Origin: an uncultured Lachnospiraceae bacterium
Lineage (GTDB): Bacteria > Bacillota > Clostridia > Lachnospirales > Lachnospiraceae
Direction of reading: 5' to 3'
Assembly: GCA_910588815.1 (NCBI GenBank)
Contig: CAJUQY010000008.1
Coordinates: 1-61,715 of the forward strand
DNA length: 61,715 nucleotides
Shown here piece by piece: positions 42,052-49,772 of this stretch (positions are counted from its first letter, which is position 1; the number at the start of each line of letters is the position of its first letter). Both the position numbers and the translations under genes were made by a program. The notes under the pieces are model-generated. The model was not told the origin of the DNA. It saw nothing but the letters and a program-made list of their open reading frames with translations, and did not search any database.

Positions 42052-42963
42052 ATGACGGTTTTTTCTTATCAGGTTTCTGAAGAAGAGGCCGGTGCCAGAC
42101 TGGATAAATATTTGTCGGAAAAGCCGGAGCTGCCCTCCAGAAGCTATCTGAAACGATTGATCGAAGAACAGCAGATCCTTGTGGACGGAAGCCCTGCAAA
42201 GGGTAATTACCGACTTCAGGAGGGAAAGGCCATCACCGTGTATCTTCCGGAGCCAAAGGAGCTGTCTGTGGAGGCGGAACCGATGGATCTGGATATTCTG
42301 TATGAGGATCAGGATCTTTTGGTGGTCAATAAACCCAAGGGTCTGGTGGTTCATCCGGCGGCCGGCCATGAAAGCCATACCCTGGTCAACGGCCTTCTGG
42401 AGCATTGCCAGGGAAACCTTTCCGGAATTAACGGAGTACTGCGCCCGGGTATTGTCCATCGGATTGACCGGGATACGACGGGCCTGCTTCTCGTCTGCAA
42501 AAACGACGCTTCCCATGCGGCGATCGCAGAGCAGTTAAGTACCCATTCCATCACCAGGCGGTATCACGCCATTGTCCACGGCGTACTCACGGAAGACGGA
42601 ACGATTGACGCCCCCATCGGAAGAAGCCCTTTGGACCGTATGAAAATGGCCGTCAATGAAAAAAACGGCAAACGCGCTGTTACCCATTATCATACTTTAG
42701 AACCCTTAAAGAAATTCACTTATGTGGAATGCCGTCTGGAGACAGGGCGGACCCATCAGATCCGTGTCCACATGGCTTCCATCCGCCATCCTCTTTTGGG
42801 AGATACCGTATACGGCCCCCAAAAGCCGCCGTTTCCCCTGGAGGGACAGACACTCCATGCAAAAGTGCTCGGTTTCATTCATCCCGGCACAGGACAATAC
42901 ATGGAATTTGAGGCGCCGCTCCCGGAGTATTTCGAAAGGCTTCTGGGCCGGTTACGGTTGTAG
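42052..42963 (+). CDS. rluD: 23S rRNA pseudouridine synthase, RluA/RluD family
   Basis: This 303-residue protein has an N-terminal S4 domain (GARLDKYLSEKPELPSRSYL) and the pseudouridine synthase domain with the catalytic-Asp motif HRIDRDTTGLLLVCKND and GRTHQIRVHM. By family it modifies 23S rRNA helix 69 if RluD, but other RluA-type specificities cannot be excluded. The pairing with lspA is conserved widely in bacteria. A tandem hairpin repeat follows the stop. Confidence 0.9.
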   Translation: MTVFSYQVSEEEAGARLDKYLSEKPELPSRSYLKRLIEEQQILVDGSPAKGNYRLQEGKAITVYLPEPKELSVEAEPMDLDILYEDQDLLVVNKPKGLVVHPAAGHESHTLVNGLLEHCQGNLSGINGVLRPGIVHRIDRDTTGLLLVCKNDASHAAIAEQLSTHSITRRYHAIVHGVLTEDGTIDAPIGRSPLDRMKMAVNEKNGKRAVTHYHTLEPLKKFTYVECRLETGRTHQIRVHMASIRHPLLGDTVYGPQKPPFPLEGQTLHAKVLGFIHPGTGQYMEFEAPLPEYFERLLGRLRL

Positions 42964-42977
42964 CGCCTGCTTTTAAT

Positions 42978-43063
42978 CGCATGTGCTCCGCGCTGTACAA
43001 TTAAGGTATACCCAAAGGGCACACCTTAACGCATGCGCTCCGCGCTGTACAATTAAGGTATAC
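42978..43063 (+). repeat. Direct repeat of 34 bases, two copies, with hairpin between
   Basis: A 34-base unit occurs at 42978-43011 and 43030-43063 with one mismatch and a period of 52. Each unit contains GCTCCGCGCTGTACAATTAA. The spacer brings TTAAGGT (43001-43007) and ACCTTAA (43023-43029) together as an inverted pair with a CCC-AAA-GGG tip. A run of T follows the second unit at 43065, so it may also end rluD transcription. Confidence 0.75.
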
Positions 43064-43142
43064 TTTTTTTTACAAATATAGTATAATGTAATTATCTTTC
43101 TGAAATTATAAGAAAGTGAATAAGGAGAGGAGTTGATCGTTT

Positions 43143-43778
43143 ATGAATGGAAACCTGGTTGTTACAATCGGAAGAGAGTGTGGAAGCGGCGGAAGATTTA
43201 TTGGTCAGAAGTTGGCGGCCCGGCTCGGTGTCAAATGCTATGACAAAGAACTTCTTACCCTTTCTGCAAAGAACAGCGGACTTTGCAAGGAAATTTTTGA
43301 GCACCACGACGAAAAGCCTACCAACAGTTTTTTATATTCTTTGGTAATGGATACCTATTCCATGAGCTACAATCCGTCCGGTTTTTTGGATATGCCTCTG
43401 AACCAGAAGGTATTCCTGGCCCAGTTTGATACCATCAAAAAACTGGCGGAACAGGAATCCTGTGTGATCGTGGGACGCTGTGCCGATTATGCACTGGCTG
43501 ATTATCCCAATATGCTTTCTATTTTCACCACGGCTACTTACGACGACAAGGTAGAGTATTTAAAAGAGCATTACCATATTGAACCTTCCAAGATCAAAGA
43601 TTTTATTACCAAGACAGATAAGAAACGTGCTTCTTATTATAATTATTATGCCAATAAGAAGTGGGGCAGTGCAAAGAGCTACGATCTGTGTATCAATCGG
43701 AGCGCCGTCGGCTTTGACGGGGCCGTAGATATCATTATGAACTTTGCCGAAGTGAAAAAAGCGGCCATGAAGAAATAA
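43143..43778 (+). CDS. Cytidylate-kinase-like family protein
   Basis: This 211-residue P-loop protein begins MNGNLVVTIGRECGSGGRFI, the variant nucleotide-binding loop of cytidylate-kinase-like proteins (PF13189). It has a lid-like part (DKKRASYYNYYANKKWG) and CVIVGRCADY. True CMP kinase activity is not certain for this family. GGAGAGGAG precedes the ATG. TATAAT at 43082-43087 may be the -10 box, but I see no good -35, since the tandem repeat ends there. A bidirectional terminator separates it from glmS. Confidence 0.82.
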   Translation: MNGNLVVTIGRECGSGGRFIGQKLAARLGVKCYDKELLTLSAKNSGLCKEIFEHHDEKPTNSFLYSLVMDTYSMSYNPSGFLDMPLNQKVFLAQFDTIKKLAEQESCVIVGRCADYALADYPNMLSIFTTATYDDKVEYLKEHYHIEPSKIKDFITKTDKKRASYYNYYANKKWGSAKSYDLCINRSAVGFDGAVDIIMNFAEVKKAAMKK

Positions 43779-43809
43779 CCCTAAAAAATCAAATCAAACA
43801 TTCAAATAT

Positions 43810-43841
43810 ACCGGAGCCTTAAGGCTCCGGTAATTCATTTT
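43810..43841. terminator. Bidirectional terminator between convergent genes
   Basis: ACCGGAGCC and GGCTCCGGT form a nine-base stem around TTAA. On the plus strand ATTTTTG follows; on the minus strand the flank is T-rich further down. It ends both the kinase-like gene and glmS. Confidence 0.85.
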
Positions 43842-43860
43842 TGTCTGCATAAGAGTCTCA

Positions 43861-45681
43861 TTATTCTACAGTGACAGATTTTGCCAAATTTCTCGGTTTA
43901 TCCACATTAAGTCCCTTCATATCCGACACGTAATACGCAAGGAGCTGCAAAATAACCGCTACAGGAAATACGGTAAAACGGTCATGTGGAATCGGAACTG
44001 CAAAATGAATATCACAGATATCCTCCGGAATTTCTGCCCCCGTTTTCGTGATCAAGACCACGAAGGCGCCTCTTGCCCGGACTTCACGGATATTGGAGAT
44101 CGTTTTCCCATAAATGTGATCCTGAGTTGCCAGGGCGATCACCGGCGTGTCTTCCTCAATCAGCGCGATGGTTCCGTGCTTTAATTCGCCGGCCGCATAG
44201 GCCTCCGCGTGGATATAGGAAATTTCCTTCAGCTTCAGCGCCCCCTCCAGGGAAAAAGCATAATCCAGCCCGCGTCCCACGAAAAACGCATCCGGAGCTT
44301 TGGCAATCAAACTGGCGGCTTTTTTGATCCGCTCCTTATGTTCCAGAATTTTCCGAACCGCAAAAATAGAATCCGTCAGCCTGGAAATAAAATCCCTGGC
44401 CTGTTCCTCGGAAAACTTTCCCCGCGCCATGGACATCCTGCAGCCAATGAGATAGAGGCTGGCAAGCTGAACCATATAAGCCTTTGTACTGGCGACGGCG
44501 ATCTCAGGACCTGCATGGGTATAAAAAACATAATCGCTCTCCCTGGCGATGGTGGAGCCCTTCACATTGACGATGGAGAGAACCTTTGCGCCGCATTCCT
44601 TGGACAGCCGGAGCGCCGCCAGAGTATCGATAGTCTCGCCGGACTGGGAAATAACCAGGACAAGCGTCTTTTCATCCACCAAAGGACTTTCATACCGGAA
44701 TTCAGAAGCGATATTTACGGATACCGGAATTTTGATAATCGGCTCGATTAACGCCTTCCCCACCATACCCGCATACATCGCCGTACCGCAGGCCACGATG
44801 GCAATTTTATCGCAGCCGGATAAAACTTCGTCGGGAATTCCATCTTCAGAAAAATCCGGAAGGCCGTTTTCCAGTCGGGGAGTAATGGTATTTCTGAGAG
44901 CCTCCGGCTGCTCGTGGATCTCCTTCAGCATGAAATGGGGAAAGCCATTCTTCTGGGCAGCCTCCACATTCCAGTTGACCTCCAGCATTTCCGGAGTAAC
45001 GGGATTCCCCTTCAAATCCTGAACCGAAACACCGTTCCCCGAGAGGGTGACAATCTGGTATTCCGGAATGACGAAATAACGGTTTGTATAAGGAATCACC
45101 GCAGTCACGTCGGAGGCCACAAAAGAACCGTCCTCCATATGGGCCGCCACCATGGGGCTGACATTGCGCACGCAGAATATTTTGTCATAAATATCCTCAA
45201 ACATGATGCAGAAGGCATAAGAACCTGTAATTTCCCGGATCGTTTTTCGGATCGCCTCATAAGGGTCGCCCTGGTAGTAATAATCCAGAAGCCTGGCGGC
45301 AACCTCCGTATCTGTCTCTGATACCAGCGAATCCCGGAAACCGAATTTTTCAATCAGGTTATGGTAGTTTTCGATGATCCCGTTATGGATCAACGTCACC
45401 TTTCCCGCAATATGGGGATGGGCATTGGTATCGTTCACCCCTCCGTGGGTAGCCCATCTGGTATGGCCGATTCCGCAGTGGGACTTTACATCCAGAGTTT
45501 CACAGGCATCCCTTAAAGTGGAGACCGGGCCGGCTCTTTTGATGAGAAGGCGGTCCTCCCCCTCGCCGGAGAGCAGCGCAACACCGGCGCTGTCATAACC
45601 GCGGTACTCCAACTGCTCAAGTCCGCGCAGCAAAACCTGCAGGGCATCCAGATGTCCTGTATATCCAATAATTCCACACAT
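43861..45681 (-). CDS. glmS: Glutamine--fructose-6-phosphate aminotransferase
   Basis: GlmS makes glucosamine-6-phosphate from fructose-6-phosphate and glutamine, the entry to cell-wall amino sugars. The nucleophile is the N-terminal cysteine of MCGIIGYTG. The class II glutaminase domain covers about residues 1-240 (IGHTRWATHGG), and two SIS isomerase domains follow (VISQSGETIDTLAALR, KLKEISYIHAEAYAAGELKH). The protein ends in the standard PRNLAKSVTVE at 606 residues. AAGGAG precedes the ATG. Expression is controlled by the ribozyme in its leader, which responds to the product. Confidence 0.97.
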   Translation of the reverse strand: MCGIIGYTGHLDALQVLLRGLEQLEYRGYDSAGVALLSGEGEDRLLIKRAGPVSTLRDACETLDVKSHCGIGHTRWATHGGVNDTNAHPHIAGKVTLIHNGIIENYHNLIEKFGFRDSLVSETDTEVAARLLDYYYQGDPYEAIRKTIREITGSYAFCIMFEDIYDKIFCVRNVSPMVAAHMEDGSFVASDVTAVIPYTNRYFVIPEYQIVTLSGNGVSVQDLKGNPVTPEMLEVNWNVEAAQKNGFPHFMLKEIHEQPEALRNTITPRLENGLPDFSEDGIPDEVLSGCDKIAIVACGTAMYAGMVGKALIEPIIKIPVSVNIASEFRYESPLVDEKTLVLVISQSGETIDTLAALRLSKECGAKVLSIVNVKGSTIARESDYVFYTHAGPEIAVASTKAYMVQLASLYLIGCRMSMARGKFSEEQARDFISRLTDSIFAVRKILEHKERIKKAASLIAKAPDAFFVGRGLDYAFSLEGALKLKEISYIHAEAYAAGELKHGTIALIEEDTPVIALATQDHIYGKTISNIREVRARGAFVVLITKTGAEIPEDICDIHFAVPIPHDRFTVFPVAVILQLLAYYVSDMKGLNVDKPRNLAKSVTVE

Positions 45682-45773
45682 ATAAAATTCTCCTTATATC
45701 CGATACGATGTAAGATTCTAAAGATTCCAAATTATGTAAGCTTTTAAATTATATAACATCTCAATGGTCAAAA

Positions 45774-45915
45774 TTCCCGATCAGACCGAATTTGTTTTGC
45801 CGTTACCGGCATATTTGCCGGTCTGTACACACCCGGGAAGCATGGAAGAGCATCCGCCGAACATTTCGATTTTCTCTTCTCCTCGTCACCCTTAAAAGAC
45901 AAGGGACATGGCGCT
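45774..45915 (-). ncRNA. glmS self-cleaving ribozyme-riboswitch
   Basis: Read on the minus strand, the leader contains all core elements of the glmS ribozyme. AGCGCC is at 45915-45910 (cleavage expected between A45915 and G45914), followed by a CCCTT/AAGGG hairpin, GACGAGG, AUCGA and UUCGGCGGAUGC. GAAGAG/CTCTTC pair around the core. P3 is TTCCCG (45839-45834) with CGGGAA (45779-45774), and P4 is CAGACCG/CGGTCTG. Binding of glucosamine-6-phosphate triggers cleavage and mRNA decay. It ends 92 bases before the glmS start codon. Confidence 0.93.
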
Positions 45916-45921
45916 TTTTCT

Positions 45922-45960
45922 CTATTCAGTTTTTCCATATTCAGTATTCAGTTTTTTCAC
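45922..45960 (-). CDS. 12-codon leader ORF upstream of the glmS ribozyme
   Basis: On the minus strand a GTG at 45960 begins the peptide MKKLNTEYGKTE, ending in TAG at 45924-45922. AAGGAGG at 45972-45966 lies five bases ahead, a consensus site, and the expected transcription start (about 45982) is only some ten bases further up. The stop codon ends six bases before the ribozyme cleavage position. The codons include three ACTGAAT-like repeats. Translation is inferred from the site and spacing; no homologue is known to me. Confidence 0.5.
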   Translation of the reverse strand: MKKLNTEYGKTE

Positions 45961-45988
45961 CGCGTCCTCCTTGCCGCAATTCCACCTA

Positions 45989-46017
45989 ACTATATCATTT
46001 TCTTCCGGCTCAGTCAA
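45989..46017 (-). promoter_or_regulatory. Promoter of glmS
   Basis: On the minus strand TTGACT (46017-46012) and TATAGT (45994-45989) have a 17-base spacer. Transcripts would start near 45982 and carry the short leader ORF, then the ribozyme, then glmS. Confidence 0.8.
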
Positions 46018-46106
46018 GATAAAGGAAATTGAGAAAAATCGAAGAAAATGGAAGGAAATCTTGGTATTTGATAGCAAATTCACAGCAAACGGAGAGTAGT
46101 CCAGTG

Positions 46107-46421
46107 TCAATTCTTTGATATCAATTTATTCGCGAAACACAGCTTTAACGAATAGTTAGGAGCTGCGGAGCACATGATCTGTCTCCAGTCATTTCCCATA
46201 TAGGCGTTGCCAAGTCCGATTTTATAAATTTTTCCTTCTCCTCCGACAGCCCCGGTTTCTTTTTCCTCCCCTTCAGTCTCCGAAGTAACCGTCTCTTTTG
46301 CCTCACTTGTTCCGTCTGTTTCTTTTTTCTCTGAGGTTCCGTCTCCACATGCAGCCACAGAAAAGGCAAGCAGAGCTGCCATGGAGGCTGCCGCCAGTCG
46401 TCTCAAATGTTTCTTAAACAT
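46107..46421 (-). pseudogene. Truncated sugar-type ABC solute-binding lipoprotein
   Basis: The frame encodes a lipoprotein signal (MFKKHLRRLAAASMAALLAF, lipobox SVAAC), an acidic Ser/Thr/Glu linker and the first strand of a periplasmic-binding-protein fold (KIYKIGLGNAYMGNDWRQIM). The frame then changes to unrelated sequence and stops at 104 residues. Family members are over 320 residues, and the sequence YKIGL-x-N-x-YMGNDWRQ is the usual start of the mature domain. The 3' three quarters of the gene are gone, so the product cannot bind a ligand. A good AAGGAGGAAC site remains, so a short lipoprotein may still be made. The glmS promoter lies just downstream of the break. Confidence 0.75.
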
Positions 46422-46602
46422 AACTTTGTTCCTCCTTAATTAAAATTTCTATACAAAACATGAATCTTCTAAGCCCTTTGCGCGCATTAATTCCCCCATG
46501 ACTTGGAATCCGACTTTCTTTTTGGGACAGCTTTTGTTATAATAAAAAGAGTTTTCGTAAAGAAGATCACTTATCAACCGTTCAGAAAAGGGAAAGAAAA
46601 AT
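46422..46602 (+). other. Divergent intergenic region before the TtcA-like gene
   Basis: It holds the ribosome site of the broken lipoprotein gene at its left end. TATAAT at 46538-46543 is a likely -10 box for the plus-strand gene. No -35 close to consensus is found 16-18 bases upstream, and no other structure is visible. Confidence 0.4.
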
Positions 46603-47337
46603 ATGAATCTCCAGAAGCTACTCAGCTACACCAGGCGCGCAGTCGACGATTACCATATGATCGAAGCTAATGATAAAATTGCAGTTGGAATCTCCGGCGG
46701 AAAAGACAGCCTTGCACTGCTTTATGCCTTACATGGATTGAAACGGTTTTATCCGAATCCCTTTACCATCGAAGCAATTACGGTCTCCGTTTTCGAGGAA
46801 ATGGATCTTACTCCCGTACAGGCCCTGTGCAAAGAGCTGAACATCCCTTACACCGTTGTTCCCACGCAGATCGGTGAAATTATTTTTAAAGAGCGGAAGG
46901 AAGAAAATCCTTGCTCTCTCTGCGCAAAGATGCGTAAAGGCGCTTTTAACGAACAGGCAAAAGCTCTGGGATGCAACAAGGTCGCTTATGCCCACCATAA
47001 GGACGATATTGTCGAGACGATGCTGATGTCCCTGATTTTCGAGGGAAGGTTCCATTCCTTTTCTCCCTATACCTATTTGGACCGCATGGATTTGACGGTA
47101 ATCCGTCCCCTTTTGTATGTGCCGGAAGCCGATATTGTGGGATTCAAAAACGGGTATCATCTGCCGGTCTGCAAAAATCCCTGCCCGGCCGACGGACAGA
47201 CCAAACGGGAATACGCGAAAGAGCTGGTGCGCCGTTTAAATGCGGAAAACCCGGGGGCAAAAGAACGGATGTTTACGGCTATACAAAACGGAAACATCTC
47301 CGGCTGGCCGAAGCCCTCTTCAAGACGTTCAAAATAA
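46603..47337 (+). CDS. TtcA-like tRNA thiolation / PP-loop ATPase
   Basis: This 244-residue adenine-nucleotide alpha-hydrolase has the PP-loop SGGKDS at residues 31-36, a C-x-x-C at C104/C107 (NPCSLCAKMRKG) and a later cysteine pair in PVCKNPCPAD. The spacing and the YAHHKDDIVETMLMSL block fit the TtcA/TtuA family, which uses an iron-sulfur cluster to thiolate tRNA (C32 or U54). The exact tRNA position cannot be told. AAAGGGAAAG precedes the ATG. The recombinase gene follows 22 bases downstream. Confidence 0.85.
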   Translation: MNLQKLLSYTRRAVDDYHMIEANDKIAVGISGGKDSLALLYALHGLKRFYPNPFTIEAITVSVFEEMDLTPVQALCKELNIPYTVVPTQIGEIIFKERKEENPCSLCAKMRKGAFNEQAKALGCNKVAYAHHKDDIVETMLMSLIFEGRFHSFSPYTYLDRMDLTVIRPLLYVPEADIVGFKNGYHLPVCKNPCPADGQTKREYAKELVRRLNAENPGAKERMFTAIQNGNISGWPKPSSRRSK

Positions 47338-47359
47338 TGGAGAAATGGAGGAACCGCTC

Positions 47360-48421
47360 ATGGAGCAAAGACCATATTTTAAACAGGTAGACATTGAAAA
47401 TACAAAGAAGCTGCGGGAGCTCCTTGCCTCTCTCCCACCCTTCTGTATCACTTTTTTCCGTGGAATAGAACCAACGACTGCTTCCCGGACAAGAATTGCC
47501 TATGCCTATGATTTAAAGGTTTTCTTTGAATTTCTTGTTAAGGAAAACCCCAGCTATAAAGGAAAGGGAATCCGGGATATCACCCTCGAGGAGCTGGATA
47601 TGGTAAAACCCTTTGACCTGGAAGAATATATGGAATATTTAAAATACTATTCCAGCAATGATACATCCGAACATATCAATCAGGAACGGGGAATCACCAG
47701 GAAGCTCTCCTGCCTGAAAACTTTTTATAATTATTTTTATAAAAAGGAGGTTTTCAAAAACAATCCGGCGGCCCTGGTCTCTCTCCCGAAGCTCCACACC
47801 AAAGACATCATCCGTTTGGATATTGATGAGGTTGCCATGCTCCTTGACAGTGTGGAAAACGGCGACGGACTGACCGAGCGGCAAAAAGCCTTTCACAGAA
47901 AAACCAAGATTCGGGATGTGGCGCTTCTGACTCTGCTTCTCGGTACCGGAATCCGTGTTTCCGAATGCGTCGGTCTCGACCTGAATGATGTAGATTTTAA
48001 AAATGACGGTATCCGCATCCACCGAAAAGGCGGCAAGGAGGTCGTCGTCTATTTCGGCGAAGAGGTTCACGGCGCTCTTCTCGATTATCTGGAGGAACGG
48101 AAACGGATCATTCCCGCCGACGGGCATGAGCAGGCCTTCTTTCTCTCTCTGCAGCAAAGGCGCATCAGTGTAAAAACCGTAGAAAATCTGGTGAAAAAAT
48201 ATGCCAGAATTGTGACACCGTTAAAAAAAATTACTCCGCATAAGCTCCGCAGCACCTATGGCACAAATTTGTACCGGGAAACCGGCGATATCTATCTGGT
48301 GGCCGATGTCCTGGGGCATTCGGATGTCAATACCACGAAAAAGCACTATGCTGCCCTTGAGGACGAACGGCGCCGAAGCGCACGGAATGCCGTCCGGCTG
48401 AGAGAAAAGGCAGGAAGATAA
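47360..48421 (+). CDS. Tyrosine recombinase, XerS/XerC-like
   Basis: The 353-residue protein has a SAM-like core-binding domain (about 20-150) and a catalytic domain with R199 (GTGIRVSE), the HKLR box H294-x-x-R297, H320 (LGHSD) and the nucleophile Y330 (KHYAAL). The length and the region before the catalytic domain resemble XerS, the single chromosome-dimer recombinase of some Firmicutes. No transposon ends or cargo genes flank it, so dimer resolution is more likely than transposition. The ATG at 47360 has GGAGG eight bases upstream. It is convergent with yneA. Confidence 0.82.
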   Translation: MEQRPYFKQVDIENTKKLRELLASLPPFCITFFRGIEPTTASRTRIAYAYDLKVFFEFLVKENPSYKGKGIRDITLEELDMVKPFDLEEYMEYLKYYSSNDTSEHINQERGITRKLSCLKTFYNYFYKKEVFKNNPAALVSLPKLHTKDIIRLDIDEVAMLLDSVENGDGLTERQKAFHRKTKIRDVALLTLLLGTGIRVSECVGLDLNDVDFKNDGIRIHRKGGKEVVVYFGEEVHGALLDYLEERKRIIPADGHEQAFFLSLQQRRISVKTVENLVKKYARIVTPLKKITPHKLRSTYGTNLYRETGDIYLVADVLGHSDVNTTKKHYAALEDERRRSARNAVRLREKAGR

Positions 48422-48445
48422 TTTTGCCGGCACATGAACGGAAGT

Positions 48446-48769
48446 TCACTTGTATTCTTCCGAATAATATACCACGGTCAGATATCTTCCGGCATGGATC
48501 TCGTCATTCTTTAAGTGATTGATCTGTTTTAGTTCCTGTACATATTCCGGGAGCCTGTCCGCATTGCCGCAATATTTTGAAGCAATATCCCACAGGGTGT
48601 CTCCCGGATGAATCGGAACAGATGTATAATATTTGTACAGGGAAGCGGCTTCTTTTCTGTCGTCAGCCTGAACCAGCATGTTAAAAAAAAGCAGAGAAAG
48701 GATAAGCAACACAGCAACCATAAGAAACTCTCTTTTCGGAACAAAAACATATTTTTTTCTGTTTTTCAT
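48446..48769 (-). CDS. yneA: YneA-like LysM protein, SOS-induced division suppressor
   Basis: This 107-residue protein has a basic start, one membrane segment (about residues 15-34, REFLMVAVLLILSLLFFNML) and a LysM domain at the C-terminus (VPIHPGDTLWDIASKYCG...YVQELKQINHL...IHAGRYLTV). Bacillus YneA has the same plan, is divergent from lexA, and stops division after DNA damage. Here the gene is also divergent from lexA and its promoter carries LexA boxes, so the same role is likely. AGGACATTCCTC region reading AGGAATG on the minus strand gives the ribosome site. Confidence 0.87.
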   Translation of the reverse strand: MKNRKKYVFVPKREFLMVAVLLILSLLFFNMLVQADDRKEAASLYKYYTSVPIHPGDTLWDIASKYCGNADRLPEYVQELKQINHLKNDEIHAGRYLTVVYYSEEYK

Positions 48770-48798
48770 AGGACATTCCTCACCATTCTCTGTTTGTT

Positions 48799-48896
48799 AA
48801 ACAAGTGTTTTGAACATTTGTTCTTTATTGCGGTTATTTTACAGCAAGAACGGATGTTTGTCAATGGTTTTTCATGAAAATTTCAAACAAATGTTT
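48799..48896. promoter_or_regulatory. Four LexA (SOS) boxes of the yneA side
   Basis: Four matches to the Gram-positive SOS box GAAC-N4-GTTC occur: AAACAAGTGTTT (48799-48810), GAACATTTGTTC (48812-48823, perfect), GAACGGATGTTT (48848-48859) and AAACAAATGTTT (48885-48896). The third lies inside the yneA promoter spacer; the first two cover the expected start of its transcript. Confidence 0.8.
48836..48864 (-). promoter_or_regulatory. yneA: SOS promoter of yneA
   Basis: On the minus strand a perfect TTGACA (48864-48859) and TAAAAT (48841-48836) are separated by 17 bases. A LexA box occupies the spacer, so LexA would block polymerase directly. Confidence 0.85.
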
Positions 48897-48907
48897 GGAC
48901 TTTTCGC

Positions 48908-48936
48908 TTGCATATTGATCGAACATATGTTACTAT
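48908..48936 (+). promoter_or_regulatory. lexA: Autoregulated promoter of lexA
   Basis: TTGCAT (48908-48913) and TACTAT (48931-48936) with a 17-base spacer flank the LexA box GAACATATGTTA at 48921-48932. The box overlaps the -10, the arrangement expected for autorepression. Confidence 0.85.
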
Positions 48937-48965
48937 GGATTCAGAACAATTGAAGGAGGAAATCT

Positions 48966-49580
48966 ATGCCTGGTAAAATCACTCCCAAACAGACGGAAAT
49001 TTTAGAATTTATAAAAAGAGAGATCTTAAAAAAGGGGTATCCGCCTACCGTACGTGAAATCTGTGAGACGGTCCATTTAAAGTCGACATCCTCTGTCCAC
49101 TCGCATCTGGAAACTTTGGAAAAAAATGGCTATATCCGCCGCGACCCAACCAAACCGAGAGCCATTGAAATTGTAGACGATGTCTTCGGCCTTACCAGAC
49201 GTGAGATGGTTCAGGTACCTGTCCTCGGTACCATTGCCGCAGGCCAGCCGATTCTCGCCACGGAGAATATTGAAAGTTATTTTCCTTTTCCCGCAGAGAT
49301 GCTTCCCAATGTGGATACCTATATGCTCCATGTAAAAGGGGAAAGTATGATCAATATCGGAATTTTGGATGGAGATCAAGTGCTCTGTGCCGTAGCTTCC
49401 ACCGCGTCCAATGGGGATATCGTGGTTGCCCTTGTGGAAGACTCCGCCACGGTAAAACGATTTTTTAAAGAGAAAGACCATTATCGTCTTCAGCCAGAGA
49501 ATGATTATATGGATCCCATCATCGTGAAAGACGTAAAAATTCTTGGAAAGGTGATTGGTTTGTTCCGTAAGATGATATGA
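48966..49580 (+). CDS. lexA: SOS repressor LexA
   Basis: LexA represses DNA-damage genes until RecA-stimulated self-cleavage. The 204 residues have an N-terminal winged helix (ITPKQTEILEFIKREI, then YPPTVREICETVHLKSTSS) and an S24 peptidase domain. The Ala-Gly cleavage site is A92-G93 (TIAAGQP), and the dyad is S127 (KGESMIN) and K164 (ATVKRF). AAGGAGG precedes the ATG. It represses itself and yneA through the boxes in the shared promoter region. Confidence 0.97.
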   Translation: MPGKITPKQTEILEFIKREILKKGYPPTVREICETVHLKSTSSVHSHLETLEKNGYIRRDPTKPRAIEIVDDVFGLTRREMVQVPVLGTIAAGQPILATENIESYFPFPAEMLPNVDTYMLHVKGESMINIGILDGDQVLCAVASTASNGDIVVALVEDSATVKRFFKEKDHYRLQPENDYMDPIIVKDVKILGKVIGLFRKMI

Positions 49581-49772
49581 CGGGTACTTGTGCACCATTT
49601 CAGTGGCACATTTCCGCCACACGGGTCTCCGGCCGATCAGGAGGCGGCGGAAGGCACATGGCTCTCCCGCCGCTTAACAAACTGTATCCTGGCTTTGCCT
49701 TCTAAATTTTAGTCTTGCAGTTTCAAATCAGCTCTGTGGCAGCGATATACTGTACCTGATTTGCAGCAGAAG
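49581..49772. other. Intergenic region between lexA and the GNAT gene
   Basis: This 192-base gap separates convergent genes. It contains a GCGGCGG/CCGCCGC inverted pair around 49643-49676 without a T tract, and an imperfect GTGCACCA/TGGCAC hairpin just after lexA. Neither is a convincing terminator. Confidence 0.35.

Noticed and set aside
47360..48421. The tyrosine recombinase as part of an integrative element
   Set aside because: It is flanked by conserved housekeeping genes, with no tRNA, no att-like direct repeats and no cargo. Its layout resembles XerS-type housekeeping recombinases.
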